A DNA stretch of 51,994 bases, from contig JAILMY010000029.1 of assembly GCA_024692165.1 (NCBI GenBank), positions 1 through 51,994 of the forward strand. Reading direction: 5' to 3'. Each line of letters begins with the position of its first letter. Within the stretch, counting starts at the first letter, position 1. The position numbers and the translations under genes were made by a program. Below the pieces are notes generated by a model. That model made no database searches. It worked only from the letters and a program-made list of their open reading frames with translations, and was not told where the DNA came from. Below, piece by piece: positions 15,970 through 24,754 of this stretch. The stretch is from Butyrivibrio sp. Its GTDB lineage: Bacteria > Bacillota > Clostridia > Lachnospirales > Lachnospiraceae.

Positions 15970-17424
15970 CTTTTGCTTCCTTGTAAAGGCTATGGAAAAA
16001 CCCAAAAGGATATACACATAAGGTGTAGATACCATCTGGGAAAAAGATATCTGACTGTAAATAAAATATGAAAACACTGGGAGAATGCAGATTGTAACTG
16101 CGTTCTCCTTTTCTTTTGCTGTAAATGCATTGCAGATAACACTTATAAAAAGTCCCAGATAAAGAGATGCGCCAATAAGTCCTCTTTCAATAAGCACAGT
16201 AAGAAGCTCACAGTGGGCATTTGTCAGCACATCTGCTCCAAACACGTTGAAAAATGAGCCGTTCCATGCCGGATCCTTCATGGCGTAGGGATAGAGGCAG
16301 TCCTGGCCCACTCCCACCAGCTTTTGCCAGGGAGAAAGACCAAGGAAAATATCACTACACATTCTCCAGATGATACCCCTTCCGTTTCCGAATTCATCAC
16401 TAAAGCTTCTGTAAAACACAATAATGCCAAGGACAGATGATATCGCTACCGCCGCCAAGATAATGCGTCTTATCAGAGCCTGTCTGTAGGATACATTTAT
16501 CTCTTCCAGAAGTCTTACAAGCCTGTATAGGAAAAAAGCTGCGGCCATGATCACAATTCCAATACGCATGGATACAAGCTTTGTAAGCAGATTTTCCTCA
16601 TAGGTGTAAAGTGATCCAAACAACACAAGGAGTAAATCTGCTGCCGCCATACCCATACCCAGCACAAAAAACTGAATGAGATACCTTTTTAGTGACTCTC
16701 TGCCGGTGCCTGTCAAAGAAATAAATGCCAGAAGCACATAACAAGCTATCACAATAAGAAGCGCCCCATCACTTCCCTGAAGGAATATTGCAGTAATCCC
16801 CGGGATCACATATATTCCCGACAGAAAAAAGAGCTTTGAAAAGGGCTTTTGGGCAAACATTATGCCCACACCCAGTGGTACAAACACCGAAAGAAAACCG
16901 GCATACCAGTTGATGTTTCCGATGGTGGCAAGATAGCCTGAGTCAGCACCGCCAAAAGACATAATAGAGATTCCAAAGCGGTTTGTGATCCCCAGAACAA
17001 ATTCAAAGAATGGGACAAGGAGTATAAGGCCCGCCACCCATACTGGCATCTTCTCAAGCCTCGAAAAGACAATGGCAGCAAAAAACATTAAAAGCAGAGA
17101 AAGAAAGCCGCATCTCCAGCCTTCCATTCCAAGGAAGGCCGTTCTCTTATCTACAGAAAAAGCAAAAGACAAAAACCCCGACAGAAGCGTTCCATAGAGA
17201 CAAAGCTCCGGTGTCTGCATGGGTTCAGGCTTTTTTACAGGCGCATAGGCTGTCCTGTCCTTATTTTTACTTAGTAAGGCAAGGAAATAAAGCGCAAAAA
17301 AGCAAAGACTAACTGCGATAAAACAGCTGGCCTTTGCCTCTCCAAGCTCATAATAGCCCCTATTCATATATAAAGGAACAATGCTACACACTGCTATCAG
17401 GTATAGCACCATAAGAAGCTGCAT
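15943..17424 (-). CDS. O-antigen ligase / Wzy-like polytopic membrane protein
   Basis: 493 residues with about 12 hydrophobic segments. A long extracytoplasmic loop after mid-protein contains FGNGRGIIWRMCSDIF, GVGQDCLYPYAM and TNAHCELLTVLIERGLIGASLYL, i.e. the H/ExxxL-type pattern of the Wzy_C/O-antigen-ligase family. In Gram-positives these act in surface polysaccharide or teichuronic-type polymer assembly. It follows an RluA-type gene by 5 bp, so the two share a transcript. There is no polysaccharide cluster around it, so the polymer is unknown. The 3' end overlaps the convergent gene. Confidence 0.85.
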   Translation of the reverse strand: MQLLMVLYLIAVCSIVPLYMNRGYYELGEAKASCFIAVSLCFFALYFLALLSKNKDRTAYAPVKKPEPMQTPELCLYGTLLSGFLSFAFSVDKRTAFLGMEGWRCGFLSLLLMFFAAIVFSRLEKMPVWVAGLILLVPFFEFVLGITNRFGISIMSFGGADSGYLATIGNINWYAGFLSVFVPLGVGIMFAQKPFSKLFFLSGIYVIPGITAIFLQGSDGALLIVIACYVLLAFISLTGTGRESLKRYLIQFFVLGMGMAAADLLLVLFGSLYTYEENLLTKLVSMRIGIVIMAAAFFLYRLVRLLEEINVSYRQALIRRIILAAVAISSVLGIIVFYRSFSDEFGNGRGIIWRMCSDIFLGLSPWQKLVGVGQDCLYPYAMKDPAWNGSFFNVFGADVLTNAHCELLTVLIERGLIGASLYLGLFISVICNAFTAKEKENAVTICILPVFSYFIYSQISFSQMVSTPYVYILLGFSIAFTRKQKSRELRDGN

Positions 17425-17429
17425 TTTTG

Positions 17430-18188
17430 TTATTCTCCCAACATACTTTTTATCTGAGGATTATCAGGATTTATCTCAAAGGACAGGGCTTTTTTTGTCA
17501 CAGGGTGCTTTAGTTCAAACTTGTAGCTCACAAGACAGATATCCTTTATGCCCATTTCCTGCGAGTAGTTAACTGAAGCCTCCGATCCGTAGTTCTTTTC
17601 CCCAAGGATCGGATAGCCCAGGTGTGATAACTGAACTCTGATCTGGTGAAAGCGTCCGGTAAGGAGCTTTATCCTAAGAAGAGTCGTCTCCTCTGTCCTT
17701 TTTACTACCTCATACTCCAGCTGTGCCTTTTTTACATCACCGGCCACAGTCCTTATATTTTCCCCATTATCCAGAGTGATGACTCCGTCTTTAAGACTGT
17801 ACTTCTCCTTCTCGTTAATGACCGCCGCAAAACCATCCTCTTTTCTTATAAGATAATCCGTAAGACTGCCCCTTTCATCAGGTATCACACCATAGCAAAG
17901 GGCATAGTAGTATTTGCCTGTGGTCCGCTTTTTTATCTGCTCCGAAATATCCCCGGCGGCCTTCCTTGTCTTGGCCAGCACCACTACCCCTTCCACCGGC
18001 TGGTCAAGCCTGTGGACCGTGGCTACGTAGGGCGGCTTTCCTGCCTTTCTGTCCTTTCTGGCAAGGTAGTTCCTGGCGGCACTCACCAGATCCATGGTGT
18101 AAGCCTTTGCCCCCTCCGTTGCAACCCCGGCAGGCTTGTGGCATACCAATATGTCATTATCCTCGTAAATATATCTGATATCTCTCAT
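17430..18188 (-). CDS. RluA-family pseudouridine synthase
   Basis: 252 residues; isomerises uridine to pseudouridine in rRNA or tRNA. The family motif appears as VHRLDQPVEGVVVLAKT (catalytic Asp, about residue 62), with the usual T-S after RLD replaced by P-V-E. YYALCYG and LLTGRFHQIRVQLSHLGYPILGE are the other family blocks. There is no N-terminal S4 domain, so it is the short type. The ribosome site is weak. The target position cannot be inferred. Confidence 0.92.
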   Translation of the reverse strand: MRDIRYIYEDNDILVCHKPAGVATEGAKAYTMDLVSAARNYLARKDRKAGKPPYVATVHRLDQPVEGVVVLAKTRKAAGDISEQIKKRTTGKYYYALCYGVIPDERGSLTDYLIRKEDGFAAVINEKEKYSLKDGVITLDNGENIRTVAGDVKKAQLEYEVVKRTEETTLLRIKLLTGRFHQIRVQLSHLGYPILGEKNYGSEASVNYSQEMGIKDICLVSYKFELKHPVTKKALSFEINPDNPQIKSMLGE

Positions 18189-18254
18189 AGTGACTTAGCA
18201 TCATTGTCCGCATTTTGCGGCAGGTAATTGTTCTGAATAAAAATATAAATATAA

Positions 18255-18295
18255 AAAGAAAAAACTCCTGTCCGGAATTTACCGGGCAGGAGCAT
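18255..18295 (-). terminator. Intrinsic terminator of the kinase-regulator operon
   Basis: On the minus strand, CTCCTGCCCGG pairs with CCGGACAGGAG over a TAAATT loop, followed by TTTTTTCTTTTT. It starts a few bases after the regulator stop. Confidence 0.92.
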
Positions 18296-18299
18296 CTTA

Positions 18300-18989
18300 T
18301 CATACTTTAAATCTGTATCCAACACCCCAGATTGTTTCAATGTACTGAGGATTGGATGTATCATACTCAATTTTCTCACGGATCTTCTTGATATGAACCG
18401 TTACGGTTGCGATATCACCGATGGAATCCATGTTCCAGATCTTTCTGAAGAGCTCTTCCTTGGTAAATACGTGGTTTGGATTCTCCGCAAGGAAAGTAAG
18501 AAGATCGAACTCCTTGGTGGTGAAGCTCTTCTCCTCATCATCCACATATACTCTTCTGGCGGTCTTATCAATCTTAAGTCCACGGATCTCAACAAAGTCA
18601 TTGGACTCATGACCTGAGCCAACAAGTCTTGAGTATCTTGCCATATGGGCCTTTACGCGGGCAACAAGCTCTGAAGGACTGAAAGGCTTGGTGATATAGT
18701 CATCTGCTCCAAGACCTAATCCTCTGATCTTGTCGATGTCATCCTTCTTGGCTGATACCATGAGGATTGGCACATCCTTCTTTTCTCTGATATGCTTACA
18801 AACCTCAAATCCATCCATTCCGGGAAGCATGAGGTCAAGAATGATCAGATCAAATTCTTCTGCAAGCGCTGTGGCAAGACCGGCATCACCTGTGTTTTCA
18901 ATCTTTACTTCGAAGTCACTGAGCTCAAGATAATCCTTCTCAAGGTCGGCAATGGCTTCCTCATCCTCAACAATAAGAATTCTACTCAT
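18300..18989 (-). CDS. OmpR-family response regulator
   Basis: 229 residues. The receiver has VEDEEAIADL, phospho-Asp in LILDLMLPGMDG (about 51), MVSAKKD and TKPFSPSEL. The DNA-binding domain shows FTTKEFDLLTFLAENPNHVF, VTVHIKKIREKI and IWGVGYRF. ATG 18989 (MSRILIVEDE) is preferred over 18995 because AAAGGTG is then properly spaced. It lies 22 bp after the kinase gene, so kinase precedes regulator, the reverse of the pair at 13392. Confidence 0.95.
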   Translation of the reverse strand: MSRILIVEDEEAIADLEKDYLELSDFEVKIENTGDAGLATALAEEFDLIILDLMLPGMDGFEVCKHIREKKDVPILMVSAKKDDIDKIRGLGLGADDYITKPFSPSELVARVKAHMARYSRLVGSGHESNDFVEIRGLKIDKTARRVYVDDEEKSFTTKEFDLLTFLAENPNHVFTKEELFRKIWNMDSIGDIATVTVHIKKIREKIEYDTSNPQYIETIWGVGYRFKV

Positions 18990-19011
18990 ACACATTCACC
19001 TTTCTCTACTT

Positions 19012-20523
19012 TTAGATTTCATTCTCTACTGTAACTGCTTCAGAGTTGTCTGCATACTCAATATATTTCCTAAGAACGAAGTGCATGCAGGTTCCCTCTC
19101 CCTCATGGCTGGTAGCCCAGCTATAACCTCCATGATCCTCGATAATTTTCTTTACAATCGATAGTCCGATTCCACTTCCGCCCTGCTTGGAGTTTCTGGA
19201 AGCATCAGTTCTGTAGAATCTGTCGAAAATGTTAGGGATATCCTTTTGAGCGATTCCCTTACCATTATCCTCCAGCTCTACTCTGATGGAATCGATCTCA
19301 TCCAATATCCTGATATCGATCTGTCCTGTTCCATCATCTCTATCAAGATATTTGACACTGTTGCTGACAATATTGTTGACTACTCGCTTGATCTGCTCCG
19401 GATCCGCAACGATCTGGGTCTCCGGCCCTGTTAAGTTGGAATAGTTAAGCTGTATGGACTTGCTCTCAAGATCTGCTCCGATCTCTTCGATACAGTCTCC
19501 AAAATAATCAGCAACGTTGAGCTTAACAAAGTTATAAGGAATTCTGTTGTTATCAATGCTGGAATACAATGTCAGCTCGTTTATCAGATTATTCATATCG
19601 TTGGCTTTGCTATAAATAATCTTGATATATTTCATCTGCTTCTCAGGGTTGTCTGCAACGCCCTCGATAAGGCCCTGTGAGTATCCTTTGATAGCAGTGA
19701 TAGGTGTTTTCAGGTCGTGAGAAATGTTACTGATAAGCTCTTTGTTCTGTTTCTCACGCTCGATCTTTTCATCTGCGGATTCCTTAAGACGAAGTCTCAT
19801 GTCCTCATAATTACGGTACATGGCTCCAATCTCGCCCTTTTCCTTGATGTCCGTGGGCAGCATGTAGTCGAAATTACCGTCCTGAATATGCTGCATTGCC
19901 ACATTGAGCTCATCGATAGGTCTGAAAAAGCTTCTTCCGATCCACATTGTCAGCAAAAGGCTTGTAATAAGCAGTATCAGAATAATGGCAATCCCCATAT
20001 AAATTACCAAAGAAGCTGTGAGTGCTGTCCTGATGCCTGAGATGATGTACAGACTTCCCTGCTCACCCGTGGAAAAAAAGAAATCAATCTGTTTTACCAG
20101 ATGCTTGGAGGGTGTGTAGTAAATACCCTGGATATTTGTACCAAAGCCCGGTAATTCATCCATGACCTCATTGGCCCGGTCCATATTTGTCACATAATAT
20201 ACATCCGTGTCCCTCTTTACCAAAAGGAAGGAATACTTCGATGCTATACTCTTATCCAGGCTCTCTAAAAAAGTCTTATCCTCTAAAACGAACGGATTTA
20301 CCAAAAGGGCAAGGGCTATCTCCCTGGACACATCGTCCGCCATGTTGGAGAAGGACTCACTTGGATCAGATAACATACCATAATCCACGCCCCCCGATAA
20401 CTCCTGAACTCTCTGCTCATAATAGAGGTATCTTGCTATTGCCAAATATGATCCAACTGCCAAAACCACAGGTATAATGACTATCGCCATTGACGTAATT
20501 AAGAGTTTAGTACGAAATCGCAT
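19012..20523 (-). CDS. HAMP-containing sensor histidine kinase
   Basis: 503 residues. An N-terminal membrane helix (LLITSMAIVIIPVVLAVGSYLAIA) is followed by an extracellular domain of about 130 residues and a second helix (VIYMGIAIILILLITSLLLTMWIG). A HAMP linker (SFFRPIDELNVAMQHIQDGNFDY) leads to H-box SHDLKTPITAIKGYSQG (His about 270), N-box VNNIVSNSVKYLD, G1 DNGKGI and G2 GGSGIGLSIVKKI. It is the first gene of a two-gene operon with the response regulator. The ATG is preceded by AGGGGG. The signal is unknown. Confidence 0.95.
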   Translation of the reverse strand: MRFRTKLLITSMAIVIIPVVLAVGSYLAIARYLYYEQRVQELSGGVDYGMLSDPSESFSNMADDVSREIALALLVNPFVLEDKTFLESLDKSIASKYSFLLVKRDTDVYYVTNMDRANEVMDELPGFGTNIQGIYYTPSKHLVKQIDFFFSTGEQGSLYIISGIRTALTASLVIYMGIAIILILLITSLLLTMWIGRSFFRPIDELNVAMQHIQDGNFDYMLPTDIKEKGEIGAMYRNYEDMRLRLKESADEKIEREKQNKELISNISHDLKTPITAIKGYSQGLIEGVADNPEKQMKYIKIIYSKANDMNNLINELTLYSSIDNNRIPYNFVKLNVADYFGDCIEEIGADLESKSIQLNYSNLTGPETQIVADPEQIKRVVNNIVSNSVKYLDRDDGTGQIDIRILDEIDSIRVELEDNGKGIAQKDIPNIFDRFYRTDASRNSKQGGSGIGLSIVKKIIEDHGGYSWATSHEGEGTCMHFVLRKYIEYADNSEAVTVENEI

Positions 20524-20603
20524 TATGTCCCCCTAGTTAGTATGGGTCAGTATACCTAATAAAATTATATCATAAAAACGTCAACGATTGAAAAATTTAT
20601 AAA

Positions 20604-20636
20604 AATGTAGCACCGGTTTTTTTACCGGTGCTAATA
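20604..20636. terminator. Intrinsic terminator after the GH43 gene
   Basis: TAGCACCGGT and ACCGGTGCTA form a 10-bp stem with an A-rich loop; on the minus strand it is followed by CATTTTTATAAATTTTT. Confidence 0.8.
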
Positions 20637-20641
20637 AAGTC

Positions 20642-21580
20642 TTAATCATTAGGATATGCTTTTTTTATTCTGTCGTACTCTTCATCTGTTATTTCCATGA
20701 CTGTTCCGTGCTTAAAACCATAAGGGAAACTGAATGCATTGTCTGACCTTACAAATCGTCCTGTAGATATATCTTTTGCCACAAAGGGCACATATCCCTG
20801 CTTTTCTTTTTCACATCCGTAGAAATCAAGCATGAGGCACCAGCTTCCATCTGGAAGTTTGTAGCATGTGGGCGCTTCATACTGCCCTTCCTCAAGCTTG
20901 TTCATCTCTTCATCAAAGGCCGGCATCCTCTCATAGTCACCGGCGAGTGATCTGCCCCTCTCGAGAATTATATGCGCTGGATTGAAGTCACTTTTTACAA
21001 ATCTATAGTAATAACCATCCTCAAAAACAATGTTTGAATCGATGATCTGAGTGTCATCCTTTTTGCACAAAAGCTTTGGCTCTGAATAATTTATAAAATC
21101 ACTGGTCTTCGCATAAAAAATAGCCATGTGATTGTCTGAATTTGCCGGGTATCTGGATGACCAGTGTACCATGTAGTCTTTTGTATCCTCATCGTAAATG
21201 ATATCCGGAGCCCATGCACAGCCATAGTTTTCATCGACGACCTTTACCAGCTGCTGCTCAGACCAGTTTACAAGGTCCTCGGACTCCCATTTTGAAAGAA
21301 ATTTACTGCCCCCTCTGTTGATGCGATTCCAGTCACTCTTATATTTGCTTGAAAAATTCCTGGCAAGGGCCAGATCTGTAGCAAGAATAACAAAAGTGTT
21401 ATCCTTTTTTCTTGTTATAGTAAAGTCTCTTACTCCCATCTCCCCAAGATGGCTCTCCAGTACCGGATTTCCATTGTTTACCTGCTCCCAGTTAAATCCG
21501 TCTTTTGACAAGCCGAAATACACCTGCTCTCCATCAGGTGTAGTCTTTTCTTTGAAATGTGCAAATATATATGCGCTCAT
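20642..21580 (-). CDS. Intracellular glycoside hydrolase, family 43-like (arabinofuranosidase/xylosidase type)
   Basis: 312 residues, a five-bladed beta-propeller-type enzyme without signal peptide, so cytosolic. The three acids expected in GH43 can be placed: Asp in GVRDFTI (general base), Asp in CAWAPDIIYD (pKa modulator) and Glu in GQYEAPTCYK (acid). DMVHWSS-like and FYGCEKEKQGY blocks also fit. Activity is most likely on arabino/xylo-oligosaccharides taken up by the cell, fitting the xylanase and GH51 genes elsewhere in the window. Start ATG 21580 (MSAYIF) has GGAGGAG; the track start at 21601 lacks one. It is monocistronic. Confidence 0.85.
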   Translation of the reverse strand: MSAYIFAHFKEKTTPDGEQVYFGLSKDGFNWEQVNNGNPVLESHLGEMGVRDFTITRKKDNTFVILATDLALARNFSSKYKSDWNRINRGGSKFLSKWESEDLVNWSEQQLVKVVDENYGCAWAPDIIYDEDTKDYMVHWSSRYPANSDNHMAIFYAKTSDFINYSEPKLLCKKDDTQIIDSNIVFEDGYYYRFVKSDFNPAHIILERGRSLAGDYERMPAFDEEMNKLEEGQYEAPTCYKLPDGSWCLMLDFYGCEKEKQGYVPFVAKDISTGRFVRSDNAFSFPYGFKHGTVMEITDEEYDRIKKAYPND

Positions 21581-21609
21581 TTTCTCCTCCTGTGTCCCCA
21601 TACATTTTG

Positions 21610-21633
21610 TTTTGAATAATTCAAAATATTATA
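21610..21633 (-). promoter_or_regulatory. GH43 gene -10 element and overlapping palindrome
   Basis: On the minus strand TATAAT (21628-21633) is followed at the expected start site by a perfect 8-1-8 palindrome TTTTGAATAATTCAAAA (21610-21626). The -35 (ATGCAA) is weak. A repressor site for sugar induction is inferred. Confidence 0.5.
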
Positions 21634-21796
21634 CTATATGCTAAATACTCTTGCATCATATTTCTGCCGTATGAATCCAATTATTTTTTGACTTGCTTCT
21701 TGCTATGAGAATTTATCTCTGATACACTTGAAAACGGATAGCGGAATACGTTTTCCTTTCAGTTTTTGAACTATTAATACCCAAGGAGGTTTAATA

Positions 21797-23377
21797 ATGG
21801 TAAATTGGAATAATCTTGATACACTCAAATCATTTGATGAGCTTAAGAAGGTCCCTAAGGTTGATCTTGTAGCTGCTATGACAGGCGAGAATGGTGCGAA
21901 GAGAGTAAAGGAGTACTCCGTTCCCATGGCTGGCGATATGTCTTTTAACTATGCAGCAAAAGAGGTTGATGACAAGGTGCTTGCAGCACTTTCCGAAGTT
22001 GCTAAAGAGGCTCAACTTTCTGAGAAATATGAAGCTCTTTACAACGGCGAAGTTATCAATACCGGTGAAAAGAGAATGGTTCTTCACCAGCTCACAAGAG
22101 GCCAGCTCGGCAATAAAGTCGTTGCTGACGGCGTAGACAAGCGTGAATTCTATGTAAAAGAGCAGAAGAGAATCGCTGATTTTGCAAACAAAGTTCACTC
22201 CGGTGAAATAGCAAACGCCAAGGGCGAGAAGTTCACAACAGTTGTACAGATAGGTATTGGCGGATCTGATCTTGGCCCAAGAGCTATGTATCTCGCTCTT
22301 GAGAACTGGGCTCACAGAACCGGCAACTTTAAAATGGAAGCCAAGTTCATCAGTAATGTAGATCCTGATGATGCATCAGCTGTTCTTAACAGCGTTGATG
22401 TAGCTCATTCAATCTTTATCCTTGTGTCAAAGTCAGGTACAACCCTGGAGACACTTACAAACGAGTACTTCGTTATCGATGCTCTTAAGAAGGCAGGTCT
22501 TGATTCATCCAAGCACATGATCGCTGTAACTTCTGAGACATCACCTCTTGCAAAGAGTGATAACTACCTTGAAGCATTCTTCATGGATGATTATATCGGC
22601 GGACGTTACTCATCAACATCAGGCGTTGGCGGTGCAGTTCTTTCCCTTGCCTTTGGTCCTGACGTATTCGCTCAGTTCCTTGATGGCGCCGCTGAGGAAG
22701 ATAAGCTTGCAACAAACAAGGATCTCCTTTCAAATCCTGCAATGCTTGATGCCATGATCGGCTTCTATGAGAGAAATGTCCTGGGCTATGACAGCACAGC
22801 AGTGCTTCCTTATTCACAGGGACTTAGCCGCTTCCCGGCACATCTCCAGCAGCTTGATATGGAGTCAAACGGCAAGAGTGTAAACCGCTTCGGCGAGCCT
22901 GTAGATTATGTAACAGGTCCTGTAATCTTTGGTGAACCCGGTACAAACGGACAGCACAGTTTCTATCAGCTTCTCCACCAGGGCACTGATATTATTCCTC
23001 TTCAGTTTATCGGCTTCAAGAACAGCCAGCTCAGAAACGATGTCAACATTCAGGACAGCACAAGCCAGCAGAAGCTCTGCGCTAACGTAGCTGCTCAGAT
23101 CGTTGCATTTGCCTGCGGCAAGAAGGATGACAACCTCAACAAGAACTTTAAGGGCGGACGTCCTTCAAGCATCATCATCGGCGATGAGCTCAATCCTAAG
23201 TCTCTTGGTGCTCTTCTTGCTCACTTTGAGAACAAGGTTATGTTCCAGGGCTTTGTATGGAACATCAACAGCTTCGACCAGGAAGGTGTTCAGCTTGGTA
23301 AGGTTCTTGCCAAGAAGGTTCTTGCTCACGAGACAGACGGAGCACTGGCTGAGTACAGCAAGCTTCTGAATATCTGA
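21797..23377 (+). CDS. pgi: Glucose-6-phosphate isomerase
   Basis: 526 residues; interconverts glucose 6-phosphate and fructose 6-phosphate in glycolysis. The signature GIGGSDLGPRAMYLALENW (about 153-171) and the SIS-type phosphate-binding segment VSKSGTTLETLTNEYF are clear. Also visible are the GGRYSSTSGVGG loop and GQHSFYQLLHQGT with catalytic Glu/His region. The length and sequence match the longer bacterial form. AAGGAGG precedes the ATG. Codon usage is strongly biased, as in a highly expressed gene. It has its own promoter region and terminator. Confidence 0.97.
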   Translation: MVNWNNLDTLKSFDELKKVPKVDLVAAMTGENGAKRVKEYSVPMAGDMSFNYAAKEVDDKVLAALSEVAKEAQLSEKYEALYNGEVINTGEKRMVLHQLTRGQLGNKVVADGVDKREFYVKEQKRIADFANKVHSGEIANAKGEKFTTVVQIGIGGSDLGPRAMYLALENWAHRTGNFKMEAKFISNVDPDDASAVLNSVDVAHSIFILVSKSGTTLETLTNEYFVIDALKKAGLDSSKHMIAVTSETSPLAKSDNYLEAFFMDDYIGGRYSSTSGVGGAVLSLAFGPDVFAQFLDGAAEEDKLATNKDLLSNPAMLDAMIGFYERNVLGYDSTAVLPYSQGLSRFPAHLQQLDMESNGKSVNRFGEPVDYVTGPVIFGEPGTNGQHSFYQLLHQGTDIIPLQFIGFKNSQLRNDVNIQDSTSQQKLCANVAAQIVAFACGKKDDNLNKNFKGGRPSSIIIGDELNPKSLGALLAHFENKVMFQGFVWNINSFDQEGVQLGKVLAKKVLAHETDGALAEYSKLLNI

Positions 23378-23407
23378 TCAAAGCCTTAGCGCTGATCCAT
23401 CAAACAA

Positions 23408-23442
23408 TAAGAGAACTGGCAGTAATGTCAGTTCTCTTTTCC
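23408..23442 (+). terminator. Intrinsic terminator of pgi
   Basis: AGAGAACTG (23410-23418) pairs with CAGTTCTCT (23429-23437), followed by TTTCC. It shares its stem sequence with the next terminator and with the one at 26429. Confidence 0.85.
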
Positions 23443-23444
23443 AA

Positions 23445-23482
23445 TAAAAAAGAGAACTGACTGGTTTTCCATCAGTTCTCCG
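23445..23482 (-). terminator. Intrinsic terminator of the luxS-mtnN operon
   Basis: On the minus strand GAGAACTGA and TCAGTTCTC pair over an 11-base loop, followed by TTTTTTATT. It is back-to-back with the pgi terminator and uses the same stem. Confidence 0.88.
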
Positions 23483-23506
23483 TAGCATTTATGAACTTTA
23501 TAAATA

Positions 23507-24202
23507 TCAAAGATTTGCGATCATCTCAAGAACCAGAGCTGCGCAGTCCTTTGCAGCCTTTGCCTCGAAAACAGGGTAGTCTACGATATCACTGCCATCT
23601 GCCTTGTCGGAAATAGCGCGGATGATAAGGAATGGAATGTTGTTAAGATAGCATCCCTGGGCGATTGCTGCCCCTTCCATCTCAGTGCACATTCCGTCGA
23701 AGTCTCTTTTGATAGCGTCCTTAATCTCTCCTGAGCTGATGAACTGATCTCCGCTGCAAACTCTTCCCTCAAAAACTCCAAGATCAGGAGCTGCTGCCTT
23801 GATGGCTGCCTTAGCTTTTTCACGAAGCCCGGAATCTGCAGTAAAAGCAGCTGTTCCAAGCTGGGGAACCTCCCCCTTCTTATATCCGAATACTGTGGCA
23901 TCCACATCGTGATAGCAGGCATCCGTTGAAAGAACAATGTCGCCAATGTTGATCCTTGCGTCAAGAGATCCGGCAACACCGGAGTTTATAACATGAGTTA
24001 CACCAAAGATATCCACCAGGATCTGCACGCAGATTCCTGCATTAACCTTCGCAACGCCACTTCTTACCACAACTACTTCAGTGTTTCCGATTGTACCTTC
24101 AAAGAACTCCATTGAGGCCTTTTTCACAGTGTTCTTAATATTCATCTTACTCTTGAGGGTTTCAACCTCAACTTCCATAGCTCCGATAATTCCTATTTTC
24201 AT
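23507..24202 (-). CDS. mtnN: 5'-methylthioadenosine/S-adenosylhomocysteine nucleosidase
   Basis: 231 residues; cleaves adenine from methylthioadenosine and S-adenosylhomocysteine, giving S-ribosylhomocysteine for LuxS. GIIGAMEVEVE at the N terminus has the catalytic Glu. VINSGVAGSLD, DQFISS and MEGAAIAQ (substrate Met-Glu) are all present, as is the catalytic Asp in AISDKAD. RBS AAAGGAT. It is third in the operon after the RpiR-type regulator and luxS, so two consecutive steps of the activated-methyl cycle are linked. Confidence 0.97.
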   Translation of the reverse strand: MKIGIIGAMEVEVETLKSKMNIKNTVKKASMEFFEGTIGNTEVVVVRSGVAKVNAGICVQILVDIFGVTHVINSGVAGSLDARINIGDIVLSTDACYHDVDATVFGYKKGEVPQLGTAAFTADSGLREKAKAAIKAAAPDLGVFEGRVCSGDQFISSGEIKDAIKRDFDGMCTEMEGAAIAQGCYLNNIPFLIIRAISDKADGSDIVDYPVFEAKAAKDCAALVLEMIANL

Positions 24203-24232
24203 ACTGTAATCCTTTCGCTTTGTTTACATAGT

Positions 24233-24262
24233 AAATCTGCGGACCTTTTCAGCCCGCAGATA
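24233..24262 (-). other. Intercistronic hairpin between luxS and mtnN
   Basis: On the minus strand TCTGCGG and CCGCAGA form a 7-bp stem over an 11-base loop, followed only by TTTAC. It looks like an RNA-stability or partial-termination hairpin rather than a full terminator. Confidence 0.5.
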
Positions 24263-24269
24263 AATTAAC

Positions 24270-24749
24270 TTATTCCGGATAGACAAGATGCTTCTCGTCA
24301 ATGTTTCTCAGGGTGTTATCCAGATATTTCTTTGCAAGGAATTTGGCCATTCCCAGATTCATATCCAGATAGTTACCACAATCTCTTGCACTTGCTCCTG
24401 GAACTTCCCCCTCGAATGTGCTCATAAACTCATACATTCTTGTAATAAGGGGAACAACATCCTTAGATTCCAGATCTCCTGCAAGAACTACATAAAATCC
24501 TGTTCTGCAGCCCATAGGACCAAAGTAAATTGTTTTGTCCTTGTACTCCGGATCATTTCTAAGGAAAGTAGCTCCAAGATGCTCCATTGTATGAACTTCT
24601 GCTGTATTCATGACAGGTTCCTTGTTAGGGGCTGTCATTCTAAGGTCGAAGGTTGTGATTGTCTCCGCTCCAACCTTGTCCTTTCTGGAAACATAGATTC
24701 CAGGCTCTAAATCTAAGTGGTTTACTGTAAAGCTCGCGATTTTTTCCAT
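24270..24749 (-). CDS. luxS: S-ribosylhomocysteine lyase (AI-2 synthase)
   Basis: 159 residues; converts S-ribosylhomocysteine to homocysteine and the AI-2 precursor DPD. The iron-binding motif HTMEHLGATFLRN gives the two His ligands, with the third ligand Cys in SARDCGNYLDMN. MGCRTGFY has the second active-site Cys. The track TTG start is replaced by ATG 24749 (MEKIASFTVNHLDL), five bases after the regulator stop, with AAAGGA. AI-2 may be a signal or just a by-product; no Lsr-type uptake genes are in view. Confidence 0.97.
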   Translation of the reverse strand: MEKIASFTVNHLDLEPGIYVSRKDKVGAETITTFDLRMTAPNKEPVMNTAEVHTMEHLGATFLRNDPEYKDKTIYFGPMGCRTGFYVVLAGDLESKDVVPLITRMYEFMSTFEGEVPGASARDCGNYLDMNLGMAKFLAKKYLDNTLRNIDEKHLVYPE

Positions 24750-24754
24750 TTTTA

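Noticed and set aside
21830-22315. 161-residue minus-strand ORF inside pgi
   Set aside because: Open frame caused by biased codon usage of pgi; no start signals or domain.
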